DNA from: Acrocarpospora phusangensis
GTDB lineage: Bacteria; Actinomycetota; Actinomycetes; Streptosporangiales; Streptosporangiaceae
Direction of reading: 5' to 3'
Assembly: GCF_016862995.1 (NCBI RefSeq)
Contig: NZ_BOOA01000040.1
Span: 1-64,000, forward strand
DNA: 64,000 nucleotides
The translations under genes were made by a program, and so were the position numbers. Of the stretch, positions 8,302 to 17,240 are shown one piece after another. Every line of letters begins with the position of its first letter. Positions within the stretch are counted from its first letter, which is position 1. The notes under the pieces are model-generated. The model ran no database searches and was not told the origin of the DNA. It was given only the letters and a program-made list of their open reading frames with translations.

Positions 8302-8784
8302 TCATCGACCCGGCCGCGCGGCCGTGAGGATCTGCACCGCCAGGAGCACGAGGAAGGCCGCCGTCGCCATCGCGGTCCTGGCGAGGTGCAGGTTCCACCA
8401 TTGCGTCCGCGCGTCCGCCCAGCCGTCCGGCAGCTGGTCGGGGTTCCAGGAGTCCGCGAGCCGGTTGAGCGGATCCAGCTTGGCCAGGGTGAGCACGATC
8501 GTGGCCACGACCAGCGCTGACGCGAGAACGCTCAGCCAGAGGAGCGGTCCCCCGCGCGAATAGGACATGACGCATGTCACCAGGAGCAGGGCCAGGCAGG
8601 TGAGCAGGAGCACCGGCATGGCCCGCCCGTAGTCGGCGTTGAGCGCCTGCCAGTACCGCACGTACGCGGCCCCGGGCAACGACCGCAGCGACGGGGCCAG
8701 CACGGTGAAGACGAGCCCTCCGGCGAAGAGCCCGAGCAGCGCCGTCGCCCCTATCCGCACGACGTCGAAGACCAGCGGACGCAT
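8302..8784 (-). CDS. DUF1772 (anthrone-oxygenase-like) membrane protein
   Basis: This 160-aa protein has four hydrophobic segments (about residues 8-28, 52-72, 78-100 and 136-156) with the DUF1772 layout: a conserved N-terminal helix, then WNPDQLPDGWADARTQWWNLHLART before the last helix. GGAGGTGCGGG precedes the ATG. It diverges from a TetR gene with a 73-base gap that holds a palindrome, so repression by that TetR protein is likely (inference). The family includes anthrone oxygenases, but most members have no known activity. Confidence 0.75.
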   Translation of the reverse strand: MRPLVFDVVRIGATALLGLFAGGLVFTVLAPSLRSLPGAAYVRYWQALNADYGRAMPVLLLTCLALLLVTCVMSYSRGGPLLWLSVLASALVVATIVLTLAKLDPLNRLADSWNPDQLPDGWADARTQWWNLHLARTAMATAAFLVLLAVQILTAARPGR

Positions 8785-8821
8785 CCCGCACCTCCATAAT
8801 CGACTGGAAGCAGACATTTTC

Positions 8822-8839
8822 ATTTGAATCCATTAAAGT
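8822..8839. promoter_or_regulatory. Imperfect palindrome, candidate TetR operator
   Basis: ATTTGAATCCATTAAAGT has 6 of 8 paired positions around a CC centre and lies in the short AT-rich gap between the divergent DUF1772 and TetR genes, where a TetR autorepressor site would be expected. Confidence 0.4.
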
Positions 8840-8857
8840 CAATATGCGGTGATTGTC

Positions 8858-9517
8858 ATGGAGCCAAGACCCAAACGCCGGTACGTCAGCGGCGTGCGTC
8901 AGGAGAACGCGCGGGCGACCCGCGAGCGGATCGCCGAAGCGGCCAGGACCCTCATGCTGGAGCGCGGTTACGCCGCCACGACCATGGCCGACGTGGCGCG
9001 GGCCGCGGGCGTCGTGGTGCAGACCCTCTACACGTCCTGCCCCGGCGGCAAGCCGGGCCTGGCGAAACTCGTCTGGGACGTGACCCTGGCCGGGGACGCG
9101 GAGCCGGTACCCCAGGCCGACCGCCCCCAGGTGCGGGCGATCACCGCGGAGCCCGACCCCGCCAGGAAACTGGCCGCCTTCGCGGTGATGGCCGTGGAGA
9201 TCTACGAGCGCGTCGGCCCGGTCCACCGCGTGCTCCGCGCCGCCGCCGCGACCGACGCCGGCCTGGCGGACCTGCTGACCGAGACCGAACGCCAGCGGCT
9301 GGCAGGCAGCCACGGCCCCGCCGCCCACCTCGCGGACATCGGCGCGCTGCGTGCGGGCCTGACGGTGGAGCGGGCCGCCGCCCACATCTACACACTGACG
9401 TCACTGGAACTGTTCGAGCGGCTGATCGGGATCTGCGGCTGGACGGAGGCCGACTGCCGGGACTGGCTGGCCGGTGCGCTCCGCGACACCCTCCTGGATC
9501 GCGGAACGGCGGTCTAG
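8858..9517 (+). CDS. TetR family transcriptional regulator
   Basis: The 219-aa repressor has an N-terminal helix-turn-helix (ATRERIAEAARTLMLERGYAATTMADVARAAGVVVQTLY, about residues 20-58). The usual YHFGSK after the recognition helix is TSCPGGK here. The C-terminal ligand domain is not informative. ATG 8858 is chosen; a GTG at 8849 is in frame. It probably controls the divergent DUF1772 gene and itself. It may also control the convergent FAD oxidoreductase whose 3' end it overlaps, since a TGAGCGCTCA palindrome lies before that gene. Confidence 0.85.
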   Translation: MEPRPKRRYVSGVRQENARATRERIAEAARTLMLERGYAATTMADVARAAGVVVQTLYTSCPGGKPGLAKLVWDVTLAGDAEPVPQADRPQVRAITAEPDPARKLAAFAVMAVEIYERVGPVHRVLRAAAATDAGLADLLTETERQRLAGSHGPAAHLADIGALRAGLTVERAAAHIYTLTSLELFERLIGICGWTEADCRDWLAGALRDTLLDRGTAV

Positions 9518-10989
9518 GCGGCGCCGAGGACGGCCATGGCGGCGTTGTGGCCGGGGATGCCGCTCACGCCGCCGCCACGGCGCGCGCTCGCGCCGCAGCG
9601 CAGGATGCGCGGATGCTCGGTCTCCACCCCCCACGGCCCGTCGCCGCCCTCCGCGTACGGCCAGGCGAGGTCGCCGTGGAAGATGTGCCCGCCGGGAAGC
9701 GCGACCTCGCGTTCCAGGTCGAGGGGAGTCCTGGCCTCCAGGCAGGGCTCCCCGGACGGAGCCGTGAGCAGGCAGTCCTGGATGGGCTCGGCCAGCACGC
9801 TGTTGATCGAGGCGAGCGTGCGCGCCACGGCCAGGTCCCTGGCGGCCGGGTCGGCGAACAGCCGGGCGGGCATGCACAGCCCGAACAGCGTCAGGGTCTG
9901 GGCGCCGCTCGCCCGCAGGGACGGCCCGAAGATCGAGTCGTCGGTGAGGGAGTGGCAGTAGATCTCGGACGGCGGCAGCTCCGGCACCAGCCCCCGGGAG
10001 GCCTGGTCGAAGGCCGCGGCGAGCTGACCGGCGCTCTCGTTGACCCGGAAGGTCCCGGTGAACGCCGTACGGGGGTCGACGTGCGGGTCCTTGAGCCGGG
10101 GCAGGCGCGACAGGACCATGTTGACTTTGAGCTGGGAGCCCTCCTGGCGGCGGTCGGGCGGCATGTTGACCAGGACGTGGCCGCCGGTGACCACGTGTTC
10201 CCCGGCGTCGTCGGTGAAGGTGACCTCGCCGTTGGGGTCGATGTGGAGGACCTCGCAGCCGGTCCTGATCTCGGCGCCCGCCGCCAGCGCGGACGCGGCG
10301 ATCGCGCTGGACACGGCGCCCATGCCGCCGACGGGCACCCGCCACTCGCCCGTCCCGTTGCCGATCACGTGGTAGAGGAAGCAGCGGTTGGCCAGGAGGT
10401 CGCGGGCGGGGTCGGCGAAGGTGCCGGTGAGCGCGTCGGTGAGCACGACGCCGCGGATCAGGTCGCTGCGGAAACGTTCGGCGACCGTCTGCCCGATGGG
10501 CCGTTCGAACAGGTCGTGCCAGGCCTGGTCGTCGTCCAGGGCCTCGCGCAGCGCCGTACGGTCCGGGAGGGGTTGGAGCAGGGTGGGCGCGACCCGCTCG
10601 GCGACGCGGGCGAGTAAGGCGTGGAAGTCGTGCCAGGCGGCCAGGTCGGGGGAGCCGAGCCGGGCGAACGAGGCGGCGGTCCGCTCCGGCTCCTCGTTGT
10701 CGATCAGCAGGCCGGTGTCGCCGACGGGCGTGTAGGAGGCCACGCGCCGCCGCCGGAGTTCCAGGGAGAGCCCCAGCTCCTTGACGATCTTCGTGGGGAG
10801 CAGGCTGACGAGGTAGGAGTAGCGCGAGAGCCGGGCGTCCACGCCGGGGAACGCCCGCGTGGAGACGGCGAGTCCGCCGAGGTGGTCCAGCCGTTCCAGC
10901 AGCAGCACCCGGCGTCCCGCCCTGGCCAGGTACGCGGCGGCGACCAGACCGTTGTGCCCGCCACCCGCGATGACGACGTCGTACGACAT
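9514..10989 (-). CDS. FAD-dependent phytoene-desaturase-like oxidoreductase
   Basis: This 491-aa flavoprotein begins MSYDVVIAGGGHNGLVAAAYLARAG, a dinucleotide-binding fold with GGGHNG instead of GxGxxG, followed by LLERLDHLGG. The C-terminal GGHIFHGDLAWPYAEGG and GVSGIPGHNAA fit the NAD(P)/FAD-dependent phytoene-dehydrogenase-related (COG1233) family. GAGAGGACCTGT before the ATG supports the start at 10989. The substrate is unknown, and no carotenoid genes are nearby. Leu125 is a TTA codon. Its 3' end overlaps the TetR gene by 4 bases. Confidence 0.82.
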   Translation of the reverse strand: MSYDVVIAGGGHNGLVAAAYLARAGRRVLLLERLDHLGGLAVSTRAFPGVDARLSRYSYLVSLLPTKIVKELGLSLELRRRRVASYTPVGDTGLLIDNEEPERTAASFARLGSPDLAAWHDFHALLARVAERVAPTLLQPLPDRTALREALDDDQAWHDLFERPIGQTVAERFRSDLIRGVVLTDALTGTFADPARDLLANRCFLYHVIGNGTGEWRVPVGGMGAVSSAIAASALAAGAEIRTGCEVLHIDPNGEVTFTDDAGEHVVTGGHVLVNMPPDRRQEGSQLKVNMVLSRLPRLKDPHVDPRTAFTGTFRVNESAGQLAAAFDQASRGLVPELPPSEIYCHSLTDDSIFGPSLRASGAQTLTLFGLCMPARLFADPAARDLAVARTLASINSVLAEPIQDCLLTAPSGEPCLEARTPLDLEREVALPGGHIFHGDLAWPYAEGGDGPWGVETEHPRILRCGASARRGGGVSGIPGHNAAMAVLGAA

Positions 10990-11060
10990 ACAGGTCCTCT
11001 CCCGCAAAGGACAATATCGCGTCCTCATGGGCACAATCCATGCTCATCCACCACAAACCT

Positions 11061-11076
11061 GACTGAGCGCTCAATC
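11061..11076. promoter_or_regulatory. TGAGCGCTCA palindrome (TetR-type operator)
   Basis: GACTGAGCGCTCAATC contains the perfect palindrome TGAGCGCTCA with flanks pairing at 7 of 8 positions per arm. It lies in the 130-base gap between the divergent FAD oxidoreductase and S33 peptidase genes. Such sequences are common TetR-family sites; the TetR at 8858 is the nearest candidate. Confidence 0.45.
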
Positions 11077-11119
11077 CGGATATTGACGGCGAAGGGCATC
11101 GGGGAGATCGTCCTGAGGT

Positions 11120-13078
11120 ATGTCGCCCTTGCGTGCGGTCGCGGCCATCGCGGCCTTAGTCGTCGGCATCGGCAGTGCGACCCCGCCCGCCTCGGCGGGC
11201 GCCCGCGCGCCGATCACGGTGGGCTCGCTGACCCTCCAGCCCTGCGAGACCTCGGACCTGGCCTGGTGTGCCACGGTACGGGTGCCGTTCTCGTACGCCG
11301 ATCCCGCCGCCGGGACCACCGGGATCTACTTCGAATGGTTCCCCGCGACGGAGAACGCCCAGGGCACCGTGCTCGCCGTCCAGGGCGGCCCCGGCTACTC
11401 CTCGACCGACTACCGGGACGACTACCTGGCCATGCTCGGCCCGCTGACCAGGACCAGGAACGTCCTCATCGCCGACCTGCGGGGCACCGGCCGCTCCGAC
11501 CCGGTCCGCTGCCCGCGCCTCCAGAAGGTCACCCCGTCCGACGGCAACCAGGCCTACATCGACGCGGTCGGCGCCTGCGGGCGCAGCCTCAACCGGGCCC
11601 GGCAGCGCCCCGACGGCTCGTACGTGCGCGGCGCCGACCTCTACACCACGGCCAACTCCGCCCGCGACGTCGCCCGCCTGCTGGACCTGCTCGCCCCCGG
11701 CCGCGTCGACCTGTACGGAGACTCCTACGGCACCTACTTCGCCCAGGTCTTCGCCTCCCGCTACCCGGCCAGGCTCCGCTCGGTCACCCTGGACGCGGCC
11801 TACCCGGTCCTCGGCGCGGACCCGTTCTACCCGGACGCGATCGACACCGCCCGCACCGCCTTCGACGTGGCCTGCGCGCGGTCCACGGGCTGCGACGGCT
11901 GGGAGACGATCGAGCGCATGGTGGCGGCGGTCCGCGCCGCCCCGGTGTCCGGCGAGACCGAGGACCCGGACGGCACGCCCGTGCACGCCACCGTGGACGT
12001 GGACGCCATGGTGCAACTCGTGCTCGCCGCCGGACCCGACAGTGGCGTCTACCGCGAACTGGACCCCGCGATCCGGGCCTACCTGGACCGGGGCGACGAG
12101 CGGCCGATCCTCCGGCTGGCCGCCCGTACGATCTTCCCGGACGAGGACTCCGGCCCGGCCGCCGAATGGTCCGCCGGCCTGTACGCCGCCGTGACCTGCA
12201 ACGACTACCCGCAGCCCTTCTCCTACACCGGCGACAGGCTCCAGCAGTACCGCGAGGCGGTCGACGCGCTCCCGGAGGGCATGTTCGCGCCCTTCACCGT
12301 CGCGGAGTGGACGAGCAGCGCCGCCGAGGAGTTCGACGCCTGCCTGAAGTGGCCGAAGCCCGCCGTGGACGACCCGCCGATCGTCTCCGGCGCCCCGCTC
12401 GTGCCCCCGTCCCTGCCCGTGCTCGTCCTGTCCGGCGAACTCGACTCCCTCACCACGCCCGCCGACGGGCGCGCGGTCGCCGGGCAGATGGGACCGCACG
12501 CGCAGTGGGTGCAGGTCGCCAACATGATCCACGTGGCCGCCATGGTGGACTACGTCGGCTGCGCCGAAGGCCTGGTGCGCACGTTCATCCGCCGGCCGGC
12601 GGAGCCGGTGGACGCGTCCTGCGCGGCCGCCATGCCGGAGGTGCGCCTGGTCGGTGGATTCCCCGCGAAGCGGGCGCAGGCCGTACCGGCCGTGGCGGGG
12701 GAGGGGAACGAGGCGGGGGCCGGTGCGCTGCGCCTGGCCGCGATCGGGGCGGCCGTCGTCGAGGACGCCATCTGGCAGTGGTACTACGTCTCCGTGGACC
12801 GCGGGGTCGGCCTGCGCGGCGGGACCTTCCGCATCGAAGGCGACGATCCGGTCTACGCGCTCACCTTCCGCGGCATTCGCTGGACGGAGGACGTCAAGGT
12901 CTCCGGCTCCGGCAAGTGGAACCGCGAGACCGGCCGCGTCACCGCGACCCTCGACGTCGTCGCCGACGGGGGGCAGAAGGCGGCCGTCACCGTCGCGTAC
13001 GACGACTACGAGCCGGACGCGACGATCACGATCACGGGCACCTCCGGCGGGAAGGACATCGTTGCCACCGCGACCTGA
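11120..13078 (+). CDS. Secreted alpha/beta-hydrolase, S33 tripeptidyl-aminopeptidase-like
   Basis: This 652-aa protein has a signal peptide ending near ASAGA (residue 27). The alpha/beta core shows the oxyanion loop QGGPGYSS, DLRGTGRSDP, nucleophile Ser202 in YGDSYGTYF, the likely acid in SGELDSLTTP and His in MIHVAAM. A C-terminal extension of about 130 residues looks beta-rich (FRIEGDDPVYALTFRGI, AVTVAYDDYEPDATITI) and is not part of the usual SlpD/SlpE-type peptidases. The product should be extracellular and cleave peptides from N termini (family inference). The ribosome site is weak. Confidence 0.82.
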   Translation: MSPLRAVAAIAALVVGIGSATPPASAGARAPITVGSLTLQPCETSDLAWCATVRVPFSYADPAAGTTGIYFEWFPATENAQGTVLAVQGGPGYSSTDYRDDYLAMLGPLTRTRNVLIADLRGTGRSDPVRCPRLQKVTPSDGNQAYIDAVGACGRSLNRARQRPDGSYVRGADLYTTANSARDVARLLDLLAPGRVDLYGDSYGTYFAQVFASRYPARLRSVTLDAAYPVLGADPFYPDAIDTARTAFDVACARSTGCDGWETIERMVAAVRAAPVSGETEDPDGTPVHATVDVDAMVQLVLAAGPDSGVYRELDPAIRAYLDRGDERPILRLAARTIFPDEDSGPAAEWSAGLYAAVTCNDYPQPFSYTGDRLQQYREAVDALPEGMFAPFTVAEWTSSAAEEFDACLKWPKPAVDDPPIVSGAPLVPPSLPVLVLSGELDSLTTPADGRAVAGQMGPHAQWVQVANMIHVAAMVDYVGCAEGLVRTFIRRPAEPVDASCAAAMPEVRLVGGFPAKRAQAVPAVAGEGNEAGAGALRLAAIGAAVVEDAIWQWYYVSVDRGVGLRGGTFRIEGDDPVYALTFRGIRWTEDVKVSGSGKWNRETGRVTATLDVVADGGQKAAVTVAYDDYEPDATITITGTSGGKDIVATAT

Positions 13079-13146
13079 CCCGGACAAGAATTCACGGAAT
13101 TCGCGCCCCGGCGTTATCGCACGCCGGTTCCGGACACGTTGGTGAG

Positions 13147-14646
13147 GTGAGCAGTCCGCCCGCCGGGCCGCACGAGACGCACGAGGCGTACGAGCCCGGA
13201 CAGAATCCGCGCCGCTGGAAGGCCCTGGCCGTCTGCCTGGTGGCCGGTTTCATGTCCCTGCTTGACATCAGCATCGTCAACGTGGCGCTGCCGTCCATCC
13301 AGACCGGCCTGGGCGCCTCCGACAGCGCCCTGCAGTGGGTTCTGTCGGGGTACGCGCTCACGTTCGGCCTGGCGCTGGTGCCCGCCGGGCGGCTGGGAGA
13401 CGCCAGGAGCAGGCGGACGGTGTTCATGACCGGCGTCGCCCTGTTCACGCTGACCAGCGCGGCGGCGGGGGCGGCGCAGCACGAATGGTGGCTGGTGGTC
13501 GCGCGGCTGGTGCAGGGCGTGGCCGGGGGCGTCATGATGCCGCAGGTCAGCGGATTCGTGCAGCAGCTGTTCACCGGAGCCGAGCGGGGACGCGCGTTCG
13601 GGCTGCTCGGGGCCGTGATCGCGCTGTCCACGGCGGTCGGGCCGCTGCTCGGCGGGGTGCTGATCCAGGCGTTCGGCCCCGAACAGGGATGGCGGTGGGT
13701 CTTCTACGTGAACCTGCCGATCGGCCTGGCGGCGCTGCCGCTGGCCCGCCGCCTGCTGCCGGCCCACCCGCCGATCGCGAAACCGGCGGCCGAGCTGCGG
13801 CGGCGCGGCTCCGACCCGGTCGGCACGCTGCTGCTCGGCTCTGCGGTGCTGCTCATCCTGCTGCCGTTCCTCCAGGAGCGGCTCTGGCCGGGCTGGCAGA
13901 AGTGGCTGCTGGAACCCGCGGGAGTGCTGCTGATCCTCGTGTTCGTGTGGTGGGAGCGGCGGGCCGCGCGGGGCATCGAACCCCTGGTCCACATGGACCT
14001 GTTCCGCCGCCGCTCGTACGCGCTGGGGACGCTGCTGTCGCTGCTGTACTTCGCCGGATTCACCGCGATCTTCTTCACGTACACGCTGTTCCTGCAGAAC
14101 GGGCTGCGCTACTCGGCGCTGCTCGCGGGCGTGGCGTCCGTCCCGTTCGCGCTCGGCTCGGCGCTGTCGGCGGCCGTCGGCGGCCGGCTGGTGCTGCGGT
14201 TCGGCAGGGCCATGGTGGCGTGCGGGCTGCTCATGGTGACGGCCGGGCTGCTGGGCACGATGCTGGCCGTGCACCAGGTCCCCGGCGAGCAGGCGGGCTG
14301 GGCGGCGGCCGGGCCGCTGCTGCTGGCGGGGCTCGGCAGCGGGCTGGTGATCACGCCGAACCAGACGCTGACGCTCAGCCAGGTGCCGGTGATCCGGGCG
14401 GGCAGCGCGGGCGGCGTGCTCCAGACCGGGCAGCGGATCGGCGGCGCGGCCGGCATCGCGACCGTCGGAGCCGTGTTCTTCGCCCGTCTCGCGAGTTCCG
14501 GCGGTGACTGGGCGGCCTCCTTCCAGCTCGGCATGCTGATGTCGACGGCCTTCGTTCTCGTCGCCCTGCTGGTCGCCCTGTACGACCTGTTCGGTCCCGG
14601 ATCAGCCAGATACGGCAGGGTGGGACGATCTACCATGCAGGCATGA
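13147..14646 (+). CDS. MFS drug-efflux transporter, DHA2 (14-TMS) family
   Basis: The 499-aa membrane protein starts at a GTG and has about 14 hydrophobic segments. Motif A-like GRLGDARSRR follows the second helix, and RLVQGVAGGVMMPQ and VFYVNLPIGL are typical of the EmrB/QacA family, which exports drugs by proton antiport. The reading frame stays open far upstream, but recognisable sequence begins at the GTG (SSPPAGPHETHE then the first helix at about residue 27). It overlaps the next gene by ATGA. The substrate is unknown. Confidence 0.85.
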   Translation: MSSPPAGPHETHEAYEPGQNPRRWKALAVCLVAGFMSLLDISIVNVALPSIQTGLGASDSALQWVLSGYALTFGLALVPAGRLGDARSRRTVFMTGVALFTLTSAAAGAAQHEWWLVVARLVQGVAGGVMMPQVSGFVQQLFTGAERGRAFGLLGAVIALSTAVGPLLGGVLIQAFGPEQGWRWVFYVNLPIGLAALPLARRLLPAHPPIAKPAAELRRRGSDPVGTLLLGSAVLLILLPFLQERLWPGWQKWLLEPAGVLLILVFVWWERRAARGIEPLVHMDLFRRRSYALGTLLSLLYFAGFTAIFFTYTLFLQNGLRYSALLAGVASVPFALGSALSAAVGGRLVLRFGRAMVACGLLMVTAGLLGTMLAVHQVPGEQAGWAAAGPLLLAGLGSGLVITPNQTLTLSQVPVIRAGSAGGVLQTGQRIGGAAGIATVGAVFFARLASSGGDWAASFQLGMLMSTAFVLVALLVALYDLFGPGSARYGRVGRSTMQA

Positions 14647-15308
14647 AACGCTTGGCGTTCCAGGTCGTCGTGGCGCTCAGCGTGCTGGCGCTCGCGCCCA
14701 TGACGTGGGCGTGGCTGGTGAGCTCGCCGTACCGGACGGACACCGGGGACGCGGGCTGGCCGGCGCGGGTGCCGGCCGCGCCGGTGGCGCTGGTGCTCGG
14801 CGCGGGCATCTGGGGCGAACAGCCCAGCACGATGCTCAGGACCAGGCTCGACATCGCCGGCACCCTGTACGCCCAGGGCAAGGTCAAGGCCCTCCTCGTC
14901 TCCGGCGACAACCACGTCAAGTCGTACGACGAGCCGACCGTGATGCGGGACTACCTGATCGCCAGGGGCGTACCCGCGCAGAAGATCGTGCTCGACTACG
15001 CGGGCTTCGACACCTGGGACTCCTGCGTCCGCGCCAAGAAGATCTTCGGCGCGCGTGCGGTCACCGTGGTCACCCAGAACTTCCACCTGCCCAGGGCGGT
15101 GGCCCTGTGCCGCACGGCCGGCCTGGAGGCGTACGGCGTGGGCGACGACTCCGCCCGTGTCCTCCCCGGACCCACCTACTTCTACGCGGCCCGCGAGTTC
15201 CTCGCCTCGGGGAAGGGCTTCCTCGACGCCGTCGTCCTCGACTCCGACCCGCGGTTCCTCGGCCGGTACGAGACCTCCCTCGACCAGGCCCTCGCCGCCG
15301 CCCCCTGA
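14643..15308 (+). CDS. SanA/YdcF-like DUF218 protein
   Basis: This 221-aa protein has one N-terminal membrane helix (residues 5-25) and a DUF218 domain: PVALVLGAGIWGEQPSTMLRTRLD, LLVSGDNHVKSYDEPTVMRDYL and VTQNFHLPRAVALCR. This matches the SanA family, linked in Enterobacteria to vancomycin exclusion and envelope integrity. The domain is expected outside the membrane. It is translationally coupled (ATGA) to the MFS exporter, suggesting a common envelope-stress or resistance role (inference). Confidence 0.85.
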   Translation: MKRLAFQVVVALSVLALAPMTWAWLVSSPYRTDTGDAGWPARVPAAPVALVLGAGIWGEQPSTMLRTRLDIAGTLYAQGKVKALLVSGDNHVKSYDEPTVMRDYLIARGVPAQKIVLDYAGFDTWDSCVRAKKIFGARAVTVVTQNFHLPRAVALCRTAGLEAYGVGDDSARVLPGPTYFYAAREFLASGKGFLDAVVLDSDPRFLGRYETSLDQALAAAP

Positions 15309-15410
15309 GCGACTTGGAAAGCGCCAGAAACGAGTCCAAGTCACCTCCAGGAAGCCTGCAAATCGCCCAGCGCACCCTGAAGCCACCACAACAGACTTCA
15401 GGGGAGAACC

Positions 15411-16775
15411 ATGAACGACTTCAGCGCCCTCCGGTCCGAGCTGCGCAAGGTTGTCCGCGGCCAGGTCCACGTCGCCGGGGACGCCGGCTTCGACGCCGCC
15501 AGGTCGGCCTGGGATACGAGTGTCGAGCAGCGGGTCCGAGCCGTGGTGGAGGTGGCCGACGCCGCCGACGCGGCCGCGCTGGTGCGTTACGCCCGCGAGG
15601 CCGGGATCGGGGTGGCCACCCAGCCGCTCGGCCACGCGCCGTCGAGCTTCGACGACGCGATCCTGGTCCGCACCAAGCACCTATCCGATATCCAGATACT
15701 TCCGGACCAGCGGCTCGCGAAGGTGGGGTCCGGCGCGCTCTGGACCGACGTGCTCGCCCAGTCGGCCAAGCACGGCCTGACCGGCCTGGCCGGCAGCACC
15801 ACCCACGTCAGCGCGACCGGCTTCACCCTCGGCGGCGGCGTCAGCTGGTTCGGCCGCAAGCACGGCTTCGCCGCCAACCACGTGCGCGCCTTCGAGGTCG
15901 TGGACGCGGACGGCGTGCAGCGGCGGGTTACCGCCGACTCCGACCCCGACCTGTTCTGGGCGCTGCGCGGCGGTGGCGGTGACTTCGCCCTGGTCACGAG
16001 CCTGGAGTTCGACCTGTTCCCGTCCCACGACCTGTACGGCGGGCGCATCCTCTGGCCGGCCGCCCGCGCCCGCGAGGTCATGGCCGCCTTCCGCGAGGTC
16101 ACCGCGTCGGCTCCGGAGGAGCTGAGCACCTGGTTCTCGCTGATCCAGTTCCCGCCCTTCCCCGAGTTGCCCGAGCCCCTGCGCGGCCTGTCCGCGGTCG
16201 CGATCGACGTCACCTACCTGGGCGCCACCGAGGAGGCCGCCGGCCTGCTCGCCGCGTTCGACCGCGTCCCCGGCGCGATCATGGACACCCGCGGCCAGAT
16301 CAGCGCCGCCCACCTGGGCGACATCTGCGCCGAACCCACCGAGCCCACGGCCGCCGTGATCCGCACCGAACTCCTCACCCACGTCGACGAGGAGATCTCC
16401 ACCGCCCTGCTCACCGCCGCGGGCCCCGGCACGGTCGCCCCCATGGCGGTCGTCCAGGTACGGCACCTGGGCGGCGCCCTCAGCCGCGCGGCCGACAGCG
16501 ACGGCGCCTGCGGTCACCTGCCCGAGCCGTACCTGCTGTTCATGGTCGGCATCCTGCCGTTCCCCGAGCTCGCCGGCCCGGTCGAGGAGCGCCGCCGTTC
16601 GATCGTCCGCGCGGTCGCCCCGGCCCTGAGCGGCCGCCGCCCCTTCACCTTCCTCGGCCACAGCGAATCCGCCGAATCCGCCTTCCCGCCCGCCACCCTC
16701 GACCGCCTCCGCGCCATCAAGACCGCCCGCGACCCCCAGAGCGTCTTCCGCAGCAACCACCCCGTACACGCCTGA
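15411..16775 (+). CDS. FAD-binding PCMH/BBE-type oxidoreductase
   Basis: The 454-aa protein has a PCMH-type FAD domain: LGHAPSSFDDAILV, VGSGALWTDVLA, AGSTTHVSATGFTLGGGVSWFGRKHGFAANHV and LFWALRGGGGDFALVT, then a substrate domain and the berberine-bridge-like end ARDPQSVFRSNHPV. The His in LGHAPSS may attach FAD. The second Cys anchor of bicovalent members is not seen (GLTGLAG). GGGGAGAACC precedes the ATG. There is no signal peptide, so it is cytoplasmic. It stands alone between gaps and ends at a strong terminator. The substrate is unknown. Confidence 0.85.
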   Translation: MNDFSALRSELRKVVRGQVHVAGDAGFDAARSAWDTSVEQRVRAVVEVADAADAAALVRYAREAGIGVATQPLGHAPSSFDDAILVRTKHLSDIQILPDQRLAKVGSGALWTDVLAQSAKHGLTGLAGSTTHVSATGFTLGGGVSWFGRKHGFAANHVRAFEVVDADGVQRRVTADSDPDLFWALRGGGGDFALVTSLEFDLFPSHDLYGGRILWPAARAREVMAAFREVTASAPEELSTWFSLIQFPPFPELPEPLRGLSAVAIDVTYLGATEEAAGLLAAFDRVPGAIMDTRGQISAAHLGDICAEPTEPTAAVIRTELLTHVDEEISTALLTAAGPGTVAPMAVVQVRHLGGALSRAADSDGACGHLPEPYLLFMVGILPFPELAGPVEERRRSIVRAVAPALSGRRPFTFLGHSESAESAFPPATLDRLRAIKTARDPQSVFRSNHPVHA

Positions 16776-16788
16776 CCCGCCCGCAACG

Positions 16789-16827
16789 CGATGTGCCGGC
16801 CGCCCAGGGAGGGCGGCCGGCACATCG
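16789..16827 (+). terminator. Strong terminator after the FAD oxidoreductase
   Basis: A perfect 17-bp stem (16789-16805 with 16811-16827) with loop AGGGA lies 14 bases after the stop. No U-tract follows. The symmetry lets it work in both directions. Confidence 0.85.
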
Positions 16828-17051
16828 GTGTTCCAGAGGTGATCTGGCGGAAGCGGATCCGCGGTGGGTTCACTGGAGCGGGAACCCGGGGCGGTCTCCG
16901 GGACCGGGCGGTGGAGTTCGGCAACGCTGACGGGTAGCCGGTGCGGGCTACGCCGGTCGGCGGCGATCATCCACGCGCGTGTCGGGTCTGGTCGTTCGTA
17001 CGGGCGCTGGTCTCGCGGCACGGTGATCGGGGATCGCCGGCGGGGCGAGGC

Positions 17052-17240
17052 TCAGGCGGCCACCAGGCCCCGGTGCGGGGTCATGACGGTGCTGTCGGGC
17101 ATCAGCAGGCCGGTGTCGTCGAACAGGATGACGCCGTTGCAGAGCAGGCTCCAGCCCTGCTCGGGGTGGCTCACCGTGACGTGCGCGGAGGCGCGGTCGG
17201 ATGCGTATGCGGACGGGCAGTGCGGCTGGTGGTTGCACAT
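17052..17240 (-). CDS. DUF5999 small protein
   Basis: This 62-aa protein, MCNHQPHCPSAYASDR then HPEQGWSLLCNGVILFDDTGLLMP, matches the actinobacterial DUF5999 family closely in order and length. It keeps the N-terminal Cys/His cluster (CNHQPHC), possibly metal-binding, and the conserved HPEQGWSLLCNGV core. GAAGGA lies 9 bases before the ATG. Function is unknown. It has no operon partner, and the whole 0.8 kb upstream is empty. Confidence 0.85.
   Translation of the reverse strand: MCNHQPHCPSAYASDRASAHVTVSHPEQGWSLLCNGVILFDDTGLLMPDSTVMTPHRGLVAA

Noticed and set aside
10621-13146. A continuous plus-strand frame leading into the MFS gene
   Set aside because: It runs antisense to the FAD oxidoreductase and out of frame through the S33 peptidase. 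Only the part after the GTG at 13147 resembles a protein.
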